A DNA stretch of 64,000 nt, taken from Orthonyx spaldingii. Taxonomy: Eukaryota; Chordata; Aves; Passeriformes; Orthonychidae. Position 1 is the stretch's first letter. Each line of letters starts with the position of its first letter. The notes below the pieces were generated by a model. It saw only the letters and a list, made by a program, of their open reading frames with translations. It did not search any database and was not told the origin of the DNA. Position numbers and translations under genes: made by a program. Of the stretch, positions 39,121-51,640 are shown piece by piece. Where the stretch lies: assembly GCA_013397795.1 (NCBI GenBank), contig VZTJ01004697.1, forward strand, positions 662,649 to 726,648. The letters run 5' to 3'.

Positions 39121-42100
39121 AATTCAATCCATATAATGCCCTTTAGTTTCCTGAGGTATTTGATGTCTTGAAGCTCAGACCAGCTGCTACTGAGAAGGCC
39201 GTGGCTTTTAAAAGAATTTTTTCTTGCAGCAATGAATAGTGCACTTGTCCTGTATTTGTAAAGGGAGCAGAGGAAAGGTGATAGTGAGTGAAGGGAGTTT
39301 CACAGAGCTGCAGTTCTCCTTTGGTGACTTTGAATTCTGCAAAGAGTGGCCTCTGCACCATTTATTTATGTTGGACCCAAAACTGATAGAAACATGAATT
39401 CATGTAAAAATATAAGTCTTTGCATTTAACGGTAGCTTGGTTAATGGGGTATGCGACTTCAGAGAGATCTGGCTTATATCTTCATTTTGCAAATGTAGGT
39501 TTAGTTTGGTCTGTTTGGAACCCTATCAAAGCTTTGGACAGAGTTTGCACAGAGCTGATCATGTGCTTTGGTTGGTATAAATTAAGTTCCCATTTCGGAA
39601 TGCTCTAATCCTGATGTGCTGAATGATAACCACAACTGTTCAGTGCTCGCTGGTTGGAATGGGTGCAGGAAATTGGCACCAGGAGGAAGCTACTTGCCTT
39701 CAGTGTGCGAAATGTATTTGCCACTTAGCTGAAAATGCTGACTTTGTTGCCTTCAGTTACGTTTATTTTGCATGTCAAATAACTCTCCTCTCCTCCTTCA
39801 CAAATTTTAGAGGCAACTGTAAAATGCTGACTGAATGGGCTGTGTACATATGGCATCTGAGAGGTTTTTTATTAGCTTAAACCAGCACATGTGTTTTCCT
39901 GTGAGGAGTATTAAGTGCCTGGACTGCAGGTTTAGTGTGTGACTGTTTTTGCAGCTGTGTGGAAGAGCATGATGTGTATTCCCTGGAGCAGACCTGGGAG
40001 AGAGCTCAAGTATGTTGAGGAAAAAGCAGGTTGTGTTTATGGGAATGTCAAACAGCAATATGGCACTTGAACCCTTATCAGTGCTGAGCCTGATACTGGT
40101 AACTGAGTGACAGTCACCCAAGTGTGTGAAAGGAATGCCCTGCCTCTAACACGATTTTGTTTCAGAACTTGATGTCTTTATATTGGAACTTTGTCCTGCC
40201 AGTAAAGATAAGAATTAAGTTTTCTTTTATCTTTTTTTTTTAAATCTGGAGGAAGTTGAAACCAACGTTAGTCACTTGAAATTTATTTGTTTTAAAGCTC
40301 CTATGGAAGAGCATGATCATTGCTTGTGATCAGGCCAGAAATCCTGCTTTTGGAGGATGAATTTTGAAAACATGCTGCTTCTAGAAAAAGAGTAAATATC
40401 ATGAGTAAATGTAGAATTAATGTCCTGCTTTTAGTGACCTCTCACTCTTCTTACTTGTGGAAATTACATCACATCCCAGAAAGAGTCCCATAAAGCCAAA
40501 AACCACGTAGAGGAGTAGGAAGACTAGAGCTGAGAACCCTGAAGCAAGGCTGTCTAGCACACAGGGCCATTCTGTAACTCACTTCTTGGAGGGAGGGCTG
40601 GGCCTGGGGGAGATGTTTTGCCTGTACAAGAGAGGTAAGAGGTTAGAACTTCATCAGAAAGAGCTGCTTTTGAGCATACTCTGTATCTGCTTTTGAAGGA
40701 ACAAATTGTTGAAATAGGCCATAAATAAATAGCTCATGGGATCTAGATGTGGGGGCTTCACGATGTTACTGTGTGTCAGCTGTACTTCCATTCACTGTGT
40801 TTCTTGTCTTGAAGCATTTGTGTGGGTGGCGAGTAGTGGGTTTTCAAAACCACTGGAACAAAAATATTTTTTTATCACTGCTCCTTCTAATTTCTGTTTT
40901 AAAATGTGTGCTTTCTGGATGCTATCACAATATGGCCTCAAACAACAAAAAAAGTACAATAGTATCTCTGAAACTACTAAATTTCAAGCATTGCTGTTAA
41001 CAAATTGTTTAGCAGGTGACCAGAACTTGACCATTACATCTTAAAAATGCCATCTACCCTTATATTCCCTTTTAAATATATGAAGTGGGGCTACTGTAGG
41101 TTAAGCTAGGCAGGTCATGGCCAGATTCTTCCTTTTGTGTAGCTCTGCTTACAGATAAGAGATATATTGTGCAATATTTATTTTCTCTCAGAATGGAGTA
41201 GTGGTGTAAAGTGACAGTCTAAGGGTATTTCTTTTCGTAAAAGAAATACGGTTTGCCGGGGGACACAGTAGCTTTTATTGCCCTGTCATTTGTAGCTGGG
41301 AAACAGCAGGCATACAGTCTCTTTCTGAGGTCCCTCAGTAAATTCCATGTGAGCTGTAGAGCAAAGGCAAGACTTATGAGCTGCTTGGTGTGGGGCATGG
41401 TGGGTATGAAGTAGCTTTTTAAAAAAGCAGTGAGAAAGGTTGTTTAATAAAAAACATGCAACAACATGCTTGGCAAGATGAAAATGCTCAGATCAAGGAA
41501 AGTAGCCACTGTGTAAACAGTGTTATTATGACAGTTCTCTGTGACATAGAAAGATAGACTTGCTTGGCTTACACTGATTTTTTTAATAGTCCGTAGCAGT
41601 TCGTTTCTACTTGTATTAGCATATTGTATGTACTAATGAATGAGTTTGCCTATTTGTGAACTGTGTGTATGTGTGCTTCATCCCAAGCGTAGGTGAATAG
41701 TTCTTTTGAAATCGCTGAGATATAAAATTAAGTATATGCTGCACTGGGTAAAAGCCAGAGCATTTTTCTCTTTGAAAGAGAGGGTCCTGAATGAATTCCT
41801 TCTAGAGACTTTTATGGAGCTCTGAATAAGGGGTTCATTAAATAAACAGAAAGGAACAGGGATTTTTAATAATTTTTGCATCAGGGTTAGCATGTTGACA
41901 CTTTCTCTCTCTTGCCAAATACTTTGGATTTGAAGTCTACTTCTTGAACATACTTTGTGATGGGGGAGAGCTCCACATTAAAACAAGTGCCGTAAACTAA
42001 ATGTGCAAGCCCAGCTTAATTCACGTCTGCAAATTCCTGGTGGATATCATCAGCAGCCAAGTTCAAAAGCTAAAGACAACTGCATTACGAAGAGACTTGT

Positions 42101-42284
42101 GCAGGGGTGATGGTGTGGAAAGTTATTCTAAGGCAGCCGTGCCCTGAGACCGTGCCTTCACGTGCAAGCTTAACACCACTGACATCTGAGGCCTTTTGGG
42201 GCTGGTGGAAAAATTTCGACTGCCAGAGTTTGGGTTTGGCTGAAACCTCTAGTGAGAAGAGAGCAAAGGAAATCAGAGAAAGGC

Positions 42285-42372
42285 TTTTTAAATGCACCTA
42301 AGGGAGTTAGGTGCCCAATTCCTATTGAAATTCAATAGGATTTAGTTGCTTGGAGCCTTTGGAAAAATCTCA
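42285..42372. repeat. Ancient palindromic amniote repeat, degraded
   Basis: The order GGGAGTTAGGTGCCCAATTC, perfect arms TCCTATTGAA (42320-42329) and TTCAATAGGA (42331-42340) around a single A, then GAGCCTTTGGAAAAATCTC, matches a dispersed sauropsid repeat. I know that repeat as GGAGTTAGG(C/T)GCCTAA units around a TTGAAATCAA-like centre, followed by CCTTTGAAAATC. The self-complementary layout suggests a MITE-like origin or a hairpin-ended element tail. Family name and true edges are uncertain. Confidence 0.5.
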
Positions 42373-43338
42373 ACCCAAAATTGCAGGCCTGCAGTATTCT
42401 TTAATGGTCCCAGTGCTATTGTTCTGTGCTCTCAGCACCGATTAAGGGAAAATAAAAAAGCTTCATCACAATCAACTGTTCTAGCTCTGTCTCCTAGTAA
42501 GCATCCCTTTTTTCAGACCATGAACACTAATGGAAACATTTTCGTCTTCATTAAAAACATTGTTCAGGGAGGTTTAATGATGTCCAGTAAATTGGGATTA
42601 ATTATGGGCCTCCGAAGGGAGAAATCTAACACTGATGCCATGTTTTTGGTTTTCTGTAGCCTGTTTAATCATTTGGTGCCAAATTTGCTAGATAAAGAAT
42701 TTTTGCAAATGAAACCAGGCTTTTGAAAGAAAGGAACAACCAAGGGTTTTGGCTTTAAACGTTTTTAAAAAACTTAGCATTATGTGTTTTCCTCTGAAAA
42801 GATGTAATTTACAAGCTCTTTGGAAGTGAGGAGGTTAAGTAGAGGGGAAAAAAATCTCCAGTCCTAAATAGCATTTTTGAGACTTACTGTTGCTCAGTAA
42901 GTGTTTATATATATGAGAAGCCATTTGTCTTTTTATTTTTGATCTGTACTTCATCAAGTTGGGATTTTTACCTTATTGAGCTGATGCCTGTCTTTGTGTG
43001 TTTGCCTAGACCATCTGATTTTGCTGTTATATATATCTTAGAAAGCACAGTACAGCTTTCAGGAAAAAATCCTGCCTTTCTCAATAGAACAAAGAGGGGC
43101 CTCTCTATATAAAGTGGGTGAGATTAGAAGAAACAGTTGCCTTTGCTGCTGTTAATTTGCATATCCTGCTCGGACTATACAGAAGTGCTGTCTGAAGCAT
43201 TTTGCAAGCCCTGATGTGTCAGGTGAACAGTGTGCTGAGAAGTGAACTCCAGCTCTCTCTGCATTACCACGTAGCCTGTAGTGTTTGGTTTTGTGTGCTG
43301 CCCTTCTGTCAGTGAAAATGCAACCTAATGCCACAATG

Positions 43339-43741
43339 TGATCAGAGGGCTGGAATACCTCTCCTGTGAAGACAGACTGAGAGCTGAGATTGTTCAGCCT
43401 GGAGAAGAGAAGGCTCTGGGAAGACCTTACGGCACCTTCCAGTACCTAAAGGGGGCTACAGGAAAGCTGAAGAGGACTTTCTACAAGAGTACAAGGGAGA
43501 ATGGCTTCAAACTAAAGGGGCAGGTTTAGATACTAGGAATAAATACTGCGAGGGTGGTGAGGCACTGGAACAGTTTGCCAAGAGAAGCTGTGGATCCCCC
43601 ATCCCTGAAAGTGTTCAAGGCCAGGTTGGATGGGGCTTTGAGCAGTCTGATCTAGTGGAAAGTTCCCTGCCCATGGCAGGCGAGTTGGAACTGGATGAGC
43701 TTTAAGGTTCATTCTAATCCAAACTGTTCTGTGATTCTGTG
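43339..43741 (+). mobile_element. CR1 LINE fragment, 3' ~400 bp
   Basis: The fragment starts at GATCAGAGGGCTGGAATACC, the CR1 segment encoding '(M)IRGLEYL', and runs to the terminal CTGTTCTGTGATTCTGTGG. It includes the usual GTTCAAGGCCAGGTTGGATG and CCCTGCCCATGGCAGG stretches. The ORF2 carboxyl end is broken by indels. It is in the same orientation as the other CR1 copies and as KCNQ1. Confidence 0.92.
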
Positions 43742-45850
43742 GTTGCTCTGAGAGACATGTTCCTGCTTTTTTTGACCATTGAGGAGTAGAGAGATGCTGT
43801 ATCCCTTCTTGTTAAGCTGCTTAGCCTGTTTGTTGCCCAGTCCAGCTGCACAGCCCTTGACTGACAGCAAATATCCTGTTTGTCACTTCACTTTAGCATC
43901 AGCAGATCTATTGTCCCCTCTCTTGGCTCCTTAAGAGACCTGCTTGTCATGACTTCTGAAAAAAGCTTGTGGCAGTGTCCTCACTCCACTGCTGCTGCCT
44001 GAGACTGTGAGGAGGGTACTGTTCCACCTTACTGCTCTGTAGCAGCGACATTGCATTGCCTTGGCTAAAAAATAGGTTTCAGTTCAAGTAGTGCCAGAGG
44101 CATCTTACAGCTGAAGTAATGGTGGTTGGTATGCAATCCCTGTAAAGCTGTGTGAGGGATTATTTCATTGTTTAAAGGAATTCGTGGGAACTTTATCATC
44201 CTTGAAGCCAGATTTGATAGAATTGTGGGAATAATGTGATTTCTCTCTCCTGTGAGGGTAATGTAACATGATTTGTGGTATGGCAGACATACATGGGTAG
44301 GAATTGTATTCCAGTAAGATGTTGAAATGGGAGGAAATTCTTCAGTACAAGAAGTGCGTACTTATGAGTCTTAAAGCTGTCCCTCTCACCAATGCCTCTT
44401 GTTTTCCTGTGCCTGTCATTTCTTCCTCTTAGGGCAGACACCTCCCTGGGAGATGCAATGAGCTGTATGTAGTCTTCAGTTTTGGTCTTCAGTAGCCAGT
44501 CAGAATAACGTAATGGTATTCTTTGCCTCCTTGCTCTTAAAACATGTGTTTCACCTCTCTTACATTTATGGAGTGCACTGAAAAAAGTATCGAGTCTGAG
44601 AAGAGGCATTTTTGTTCATAACAGATTTCAGATGACTAGATGATTTCATCCAGCTCTCCCACATCAAATGGTTGCCTGAATGTCTGTGTTGCTCCATGAC
44701 CAGTTACAGTTTTCAGTTATATAGGCAGAGCCTCAGGCAATATATTCTCTATGCAGATGCCTTCTCAGCCTCCAGAGACAATTTTTGTATCTGTTTAATA
44801 GTTCTTTTTGTGGTGTCATATAATCCATTTATTATCTTTTTTTTTTGGTAGTTTTTTTCCTCCAAGCTATTAGTCTGTCTAATTGCTTAAAAACATCTCC
44901 TCCAGTTAAGTTTTAGGACCCTGTAATTTCTTTTGGAGTTCCTACTGTACTTTATTTCACAATGCAAATTTTGGATGCCTCCCATAATAGGATTGTAGCT
45001 CTTTCAATGCAGTGGGGATCGAGTAGTAAAGGAATGGCTTTTCAAGATGCATTTATTAGCAAAATACCTTGGGAACTCTGGAGGTATGGACTGTACTAGC
45101 AGGTAACATGGGTATATTTGTCAGCCAACTGTGTTTTTATGGATCCTGCCTGAGTTCCTTCATCGGGTAGTGAGAGTGGTCCTGTAGCCAGGTGATTAAA
45201 TTATGCCATATTTCACTTGGCTGTGCTGGGATTATGTGGCTGAGAAGGCATGAAAATGGGACTATACATATACCTGGGCTGAACAGGAAGGATGGCAGAA
45301 GTGAGGGTACCGTGTAGAAATCAATAATTGAAGGGGAAAAAAGTATTTTCTCTTAAGGAAGACAGCCCCTGTATGCACATAGTGTGAGTGTACATGACTG
45401 TCACATCTTAGAGGGCTCTTTATACCATATAAGTTTTTAATCTCAGTGCTGTATTTCTGTTTTCACCTTGTAGAAAAGAGATTGCCATTAAGTTACATTG
45501 GGTTGAGTGGGTCTTTGCACAGTGTAGTTCTTGTGTGTATGTAATTTTAAGCAAGAAAACTCCTTGACTGAGCTTTAATTCCTGTGCTCACTGGTGTTTT
45601 TCAGGCAGTTATTTTCTTCTACTGCATGTAATTTCATGTTAAGCTGTTAATCAGGAAAATACAGGGAATGTTTTAGTAGCTCAGGAAAACATAATTTTCT
45701 AATGTACTTTTTTTTATTGTCTACAAGTTTCTGGCCACTAATATAAGAGTACACAGACAGAAATTTGTCAGCCTCGCTCACCCCCAGGAGACTACTTATT
45801 AGATTTATGCAACACAAGATATTAAAAACACTTTTGTCTGTCACACAGCC

Positions 45851-46270
45851 ACGGGCAGGGGAGGGGGAATTTGCCAGTTGCTAATGGATACCTGGCGTTT
45901 TTGTGTATGACCATGAAGAACAGCTTGTGCACTTTCACCCCCGATGTTCCCTGAATAACTCGGGTCTCATTTAGGTCAATAAGCCTTTATCAAAACGTCA
46001 GGAGTGAAAAATGTGTCTTGGTGTAAGCCGACTGGTCGTTCCCTCCAGTCACCGGAGTCTATAGGACAATCAATGTTCTCTAAGCTTGTCTGCATGTCAC
46101 GCAAAGAGCTGGGTGACAGTAACCATTGACTGCGTGTCTGTCGCATTGTCTTTGGGACAGCCCCCATTTGCATACTTGCCGGTGTGCCTGTTAGCCAGTG
46201 AACCATGGAGGGGCTTTAGGAAACATACGCGCACAGCTCCCATGCAAATTTCCTGCGTGGAGAACACTCG
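45851..46270. promoter_or_regulatory. CpG-enriched block with two octamer motifs (candidate regulatory element)
   Basis: About 16 CpG dinucleotides occur in 420 bp, many more than in the sequence on either side (46275-46560 has almost none). Octamer (POU) motifs stand in opposite orientation at 46166-46173 (ATTTGCAT) and 46242-46249 (ATGCAAAT). Stops are scarce in several frames, giving overlapping open stretches of 76-83 codons on both strands with no recognisable protein. The block is 2.4-2.8 kb upstream of exon 3. An enhancer or an inserted element whose CpGs have not yet decayed are both possible. Confidence 0.35.
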
Positions 46271-48671
46271 CTCCTTTAAAGCACAATCCAGGCTTTCACT
46301 TCCTACCTTCCTGCTGTAAAACAGAAGCTGTGATCCTGACAGGACCACGGAGCCTGGTCAAAAGTGCTGTTTGTGGTTCCATTGTGCTAAAACATTAACT
46401 TTTTCTCTGGGTTTTTCTTTGCCTACCAAGGTATTTTTTTTTTCCTTCTTCTTTTGCTTTTAGTAATTGCTTTTGGGGATGTGTGGACAATATTATCTGT
46501 GCTGTCACATATGATGTGAAGGCATGCATCCCTTCCTCACATGAGCTGTTTTGAACGAAGGACAATTTTTGCTCCCTGTGTGATTGGTATTGTCTTTTGT
46601 TAAGGGAATTTCCTTCGTGGTAGTGATGAAGGGAGGTGATACTAGCACTCAGCATACAGAAGACACTTGGAAGTTAGGGTTTATTGACCGGGCCTTTGAA
46701 AGGAATATAATCACCTGGTCAGAAAAGATTGCCTCTGGTGCTCTATTTTCTGTGACAATTCAACAGCACCTCATGTCAAGCAGAGTTATTAATTTTCCCA
46801 TTCACTATTGGTTCACAAATGACATTAGACTGGACAAAGGGAGAGTTTCATTGCATTTGAAGCTTCTGTCATAAGACACAGGCTTTCCTTAAAGCATCTG
46901 CTGCAGATGCTGTTTCTTTCAATTTATGATGTTCATTATGCCTTTGTTTTATTGGAAAATATTTTAAAATAGTCCAATTAGAAAATAAAAAAAGGGTGGC
47001 GAGTTCTGGTGGATGCTTTCAGAAGGAAGTTGTAGAAGAGATTCTTGGGTTGAAGGGTCTGAGCTTTATATTTATTACAATCAATACTCTGGATAGTTTC
47101 ATTATACCTTAAAAATCTACCTTGCATACAAGTGCAAACAATAGTGATAGCTGTACAACTGCATGTGACATCTTGCATAGGTTATGAGATGTCAAAATTA
47201 AGGGAAAGAGTCCTGGCTCATGTTCTACCAGCTTTTCCAGAAGTGTCACAGAGTTGAATTTCAACACTGCAGTGTCTTGAGATGAACAGGTTTTTTTATG
47301 CCATCAGGATGTTTTAGAGCCACAAAAATGTTGTAGCGAAGTCAACTGATGCATAACCCTTTTCCTGCTATTTTTGTTGTACACAGACATATTATTTTGC
47401 TCAGTATGCAGGGCAATGTCCCATGCATTTTTGAAGGTGATCATATGAGTCCCATTCATCTTGACTAGAATAGATCTGTGTCCTGGTTATTTCAGTTAAT
47501 TATTATAGGTACCATCTTGAGTCCCATTTGCCAATTTGTTATGCAAAACAGCAGTGAACCCTGCAGACGTGAGAGGGCTGGATAAAATGGTCAACAGCAC
47601 ATTGTGTTCTCTGCAGTTTCCCTTTATGTGAAATCACACTTTGAAATAAGGAGCTCATTCTCTTAATCTGCATTAACCTGTGTAACCATGACATCTTGAT
47701 ATTGGTTTCTCAGCTGCCCTCTATTCCATATGTTGTGTGTTTTCAATGACAAGCCACTCTTACCATTTCAATAAGTAGATTTTGTTGTTGGCTCTGATGG
47801 AGAATGTGGCCATTTATTAATTGACTGGGCCAATAAGGAAGTATTGCAGCTCCCTCAAACTCAAGGGAACTGTGCTGGGTGTGCCATGCTCATCTGGTCT
47901 GCAGAAAAACCAAGGGTTAGCTGCACATTGACAGCTTTCAAAATAGGACCTAACTGTACCTCTGTCCAATCAGCAAGGATATCAGGTGTCTTTAGAAATG
48001 CCTCCAAGGTGACAGATGTCAAAGTCATACCTTAGTATAGGTGAGTAGTTTATAAGTAGCTTGGTACCAGCAGTGCTGCAGGACTAGATCTCTGTTTCTG
48101 CTGAAGTCCCTAAATGCTGACAAGAGGATGGGGAAGGTGTATTAGAGAGCTCACTGTGTCTTCAGTGCTCCTGGAGACTGACATACTGGTGATGGATACT
48201 AGAAACCTTTTTTCAATCCATGTGAACTTAAAGGAAGACTGAAAAAGTATAAATAAGTGGGAAGTTAAGCTGATCTGGTAAATGACATGTGAAGAATACC
48301 TCTTCCCGAAATGAGATAAGCTAGCAAAATGCTCATCTTCTAAATACAGACTCTGCTTGTTTTCTTTGGCTCAGTCAGGAAACCTTTTGTTTGAATTAGA
48401 CCAAGTGAATTGCACAGAATGGTTTTCAGTTTTAGTATGTGTAGACAAGCCAAACTGCATGCAATCAGAATATTTCAATTTGCTCCTAACATTTTCTTTC
48501 TCTACTCTTACAGGTTTTTCTATTTTACTTCAGATAATTTTTAGCATAGTTGATGTATTTGTCATGCTCCTAATTTTACATTTTATTTATCACTTTCTAA
48601 TACATTCTGAGAAGAGATGAAAGGCATACATAGAGTAGAGAATTAACCTAGTTCCTTTGTGTGTCTTTTAG

Positions 48672-48798
48672 GAAATTGTACTAGTGGTATTCTTTGGAAC
48701 AGAATACGTGGTTCGGCTATGGTCAGCAGGATGCCGCAGTAAATACGTTGGAATATGGGGAAGGCTTCGTTTTGCTAGGAAGCCTATTTCAATCATTG
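48672..48798 (+). CDS. KCNQ1: KCNQ1 exon 3: S2 and S2-S3 linker
   Basis: The exon is 127 bp, with acceptor CTTTTAG|GAAATT and donor ATTG|gtgagt, ending one base into codon 202. It encodes E160 to I201. Visible are the rest of S2 with E160, F167 and E170 of the charge-transfer centre, the EYVVRLWSAGCRSKYVG turn, and the basic S2-S3 linker GRLRFARKPIS. The linker keeps R190, R195 and K196, which are linked to PIP2 binding in mammalian Kv7.1. One difference from human is seen, L187 to I. The exon follows the 37.8-kb intron 2 and opens the tight exon 3-6 cluster. Confidence 0.97.
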
Positions 48799-50526
48799 GT
48801 GAGTATGCAACGCTTGCAAAGTTGATGTAAACAAGGAGTAAAAGTTTTCAAAAGTCGGATTTCTGCAGTAGTTGAAGCCAAGTGAGACTGAGAACTCTTG
48901 TCATTAGCATGAATGTAGATCTGAATTTCCTTTTAGGAATTCATGGCACTGTCACTTGAGAATAAATGTACCTTGGTTTGTTTTTCCAGAAGAGCAGAGT
49001 GTTTTCTTTTCACAAGTGATCTTAAGCTTTGCCAGGAATAAGTCTTGGCCATAGTCCTGTCTCTTGTGACCTGAGGATCCCAGACATTGTACAAGAGCTA
49101 CAATTATATTTTTTTAAAGATACTGAACAGCCTATTATTCTCCCCTCAGCAGCCATTTGAATAGTTTATTATGAGTTTACTTTGCACTCTTAATTGAACT
49201 GTGGACTGCATGGTAGAGCATAATAGATGCACTGTAGTTGCTTTGTGTATCAATTGAATTAAAATATGGTTTTCAGTGATGCATTTGGAACTGGACACCT
49301 GAATTCACTTGGTATTCAATTGGCTTCCTCAAATGACTTCGGGGTTCTTGGAAATTACATCCAAATATTCCATATATGTCACTAATCATTGTTTTTTTAG
49401 AATATTTGTCATTCATTTAACAGTTTCACGGAAAGAAACATAATCCAAAATCAATCTGTATTTTGTTAGCCAGTATTGAGAGAACTGTGTAAAAACTCTT
49501 GTCCTGTGCTTAAGTACTTGAAATATAAATGGACTAAATAAACCAGATTTTGGAAAAGGAGTATCGTTATGGAATAATAGTAATTCTTGTTCCGTGACAT
49601 AGATTTTTCCACTCCTCAGAAACACTTGTTTTTGAGTACAGGACATAGGTTTTCATAAACTATCTACAGTTTTGCTGAATGTAAATTGTAAAATTTTGTA
49701 GATGAGTATTTTTACTATTATAAAATAGTTCAGTTTAGCTCCTCTGTGCATCCATCTATATATATATATATACACATACATACAGCAACTGTATCTCAGG
49801 TGTGACTGCAGCTATAAAAATACTTTGACTTTGCACTCTTGCACTCTGGCCATGATCCATTTCTCTTGAATCCTAGAACACTAAACATTCTGAAACATCA
49901 TCCAAATTAATTCAATCTGGAAAGCAAAATGCAGTTCTGCTTTCCCAGATATGGATCAAGAACTATTTAATTCTCCAAAATACAGAGTTCCTTTCCAAAA
50001 TTTACTAGGCCTGAGGCACATAGATTTAGAGTACAGTACTGACTGACTTAAACTAAATTAGACTCATACACTAATTCCAATTTTCTCTCCCTTTTAGACC
50101 TGGACAGATGAAATGATAATAAAGCAATTTTTTAATATATGAAATAAACCCCAAAATCTCTGTCAATTAAAATACTGTCTAAGCATAGAAGAGAAAATAA
50201 GACACACAGAAGAGAGAATAGCTGGAAACCGCTGAAATTCCTCCTGGGTTATAGCTAATAAGGATTCCAGGCTGCTTGACAGTAACTCCTCATTTGTTTA
50301 GACTGTGGCCATCTTGGACCCATCCCAGTAAAACCTTTCCATCATATGACATGATGAAATTTTCTTCACATGCTGCAATAGAGATCTCTTGATATATAAA
50401 CAAAAATATCAATTAGGAGTGACTGTTCAACTTGTTAATGTAATACTGGCTTTGGTTCTAGTAGTCTTGCAGAAGTATTGCAAGATGCTGCTAACTAATT
50501 TTCTTAAATTGACTTTTATTTTCCAG
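48799..50526 (+). other. KCNQ1: KCNQ1 intron 3 (1.7 kb)
   Basis: A GT-AG intron, AT-rich, with a (TA)n/(CATA)n microsatellite at 49757-49784. Nothing else is recognisable in it. Confidence 0.95.
49757..49784. repeat. (TA)n-(CATA)n microsatellite
   Basis: About eight TA units run into ACACATACATACA. It is a short dinucleotide/tetranucleotide tract and likely polymorphic. Confidence 0.9.
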
Positions 50527-50605
50527 ATTTAATTGTAGTTGTTGCTTCCATGATAGTTCTTTGTGTGGGCTCTAAAGGTCAAGTCTTTGCAACCTCAGCT
50601 ATCAG
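50527..50605 (+). CDS. KCNQ1: KCNQ1 exon 4: S3 and start of S4
   Basis: The exon is 79 bp, with acceptor TTTTCCAG|ATTTAA and donor ATCAG|gtaata. It completes D202 and runs to the first two bases of R228. It encodes S3 (DLIVVVASMIVLCVG) and the S3-S4 loop SKGQVFATSAI. D202 is the conserved acidic residue that pairs with S4 arginines, and R228 is the first S4 gating charge. V211 in human reads I here. The exon has split codons at both ends, so skipping it would break the frame. Confidence 0.97.
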
Positions 50606-51543
50606 GTAATAACTATATGCAATAAAAGAAAGTAATGCTATTTGAACAAGGTGGGATTTCTTCTTTTTTTTTTTTATTTACCTCCTGTTTCGATTCTTGC
50701 AGGAGAAAATGAGTCACTGCCCAGTGTCATGTAATAGAGCAGATCGCCAATCATGTGTGGGTGATCCCATAAAGTGAAGGGGAGATAAAATTTTGTTGTA
50801 ATGCTTTTATGACTAGTGGGGATAGGGAAGCACATTCTACTTCCCCCTTTCCCCAGCTAGGCGGGTTCTACCCAAATCCTGGTTTAGTTTCTTAACTCAG
50901 ATTCATACCAACTCTTTGATGCTTCATATGTCTGACATCTTCAAGCTGCCTCTTCGTAAAATGTCTGTGGTTGTGAATTCCTGATGTCCTGAATCCGCCT
51001 AGTGCTCAGAAAGGTCACGCAAGTTGATTTTCTTGGATGAATATGTGGCAGTGTGCTTTGCTCTTCACATTAGCTGCAGCCATGCTCCAGGATTGTAGTG
51101 ACTCCCATAAAAAGAATATTTTAAAATATTATTGGACTGTCTGGTTCCAATTGCCTGAGAAATTCCTCAAAGATAAGGAAATCAGATCTTTAGTTAGCTG
51201 GTTCTGTATTGTGTTTCCCATCCTGGTGAGCAGGTCAAATATGAGTTGATGAATGATTTCTAGAGCATTTACAGTTTGTGTCCAAAATTCCTGAATCCTT
51301 GAGTTATCCCTACTAGCCACATGTACAAAGGTCAGTCTTTCCCTTGGACAAACTCCCCAGGCTGTCTTCATAACAAACAAGAAGAAAGATGGATGAGTGG
51401 AGTGAAAAGACACAGGCTGCGAAGTCTAACATAAAACACTATGTGTTTCTTAAAATGGTCCTCTGGAATCCAGACTTCTCTTCTCCACCTCTGTTTCTTC
51501 TCTTGTGTCTTTAGTTTTCATTAATTTGAAAATCGTGTTCCAG
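50606..51543 (+). other. KCNQ1: KCNQ1 intron 4 (0.94 kb)
   Basis: A GT-AG intron with a T run near 50664-50676. No other feature is recognisable. Confidence 0.95.
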
Positions 51544-51640
51544 GGGCATCCGTTTCCTGCAGATTTTACGGATGCTGCATGTGGACCGTCAGGGCGGTAC
51601 CTGGAGGCTGCTGGGATCAGTGGTGTTCATACACAGACAG
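51544..51640 (+). CDS. KCNQ1: KCNQ1 exon 5: S4 voltage sensor and S4-S5 linker
   Basis: The exon is 97 bp, with acceptor GTTCCAG|GGGCAT and donor AGACAG|gtgagt. It completes R228 and encodes G229 to Q260. The S4 series R228, R231, Q234, R237, H240, R243 is intact, with Q and H at the third and fifth positions, the signature that separates KCNQ1 from KCNQ2-5. The S4-S5 linker GGTWRLLGSVVFIHRQ is identical to human as I recall it. It couples the sensor to the S6 gate and contributes R249 to lipid contact. Such complete conservation supports a functional gene. Confidence 0.98.

Larger units (their letters stand above)
10850..48671 (+). other. KCNQ1: KCNQ1 intron 2 (37.8 kb)
   Basis: This single large intron takes up more than half the window. 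It starts gtatgt and ends tttttag-like (CTTTTAG). Items listed separately are a C/A tract, a G-rich quadruplex candidate, two copies of a 140-bp unit, two CR1 copies, an LTR-like element, a CpG-dense patch, a palindromic ancient repeat and a CpG-enriched block. Simple T runs occur at 34943-34957 and 39108-39120, and an A run near 36910. The remaining sequence, including 10850-15700, 18000-20400, 23900-28000, 28400-31900, 33500-42200 and 46300-48600, is AT-rich and shows no exon or RNA gene that I can recognise. Confidence 0.9.

Noticed and set aside
42346..42726. 126-codon plus-strand open frame
   Set aside because: Among the longest in the window, but it starts in the ancient palindromic repeat, has no known motif and has no nearby promoter or splice context.
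44196..44609. 137-codon minus-strand open frame
   Set aside because: The longest open frame in the window. No recognisable domain, no homolog comes to mind, and about one such frame by chance in 64 kb is unremarkable.
45976..46348. Overlapping 76-83-codon open frames on both strands
   Set aside because: Open frames on both strands at once point to low stop density rather than to a gene, and no family is recognisable.
48357..48620. 87-codon hydrophobic open frame just upstream of exon 3
   Set aside because: It is AT-rich, its composition fits chance translation of T-rich DNA, it resembles no KCNQ1 segment, and it stops before the exon 3 acceptor.
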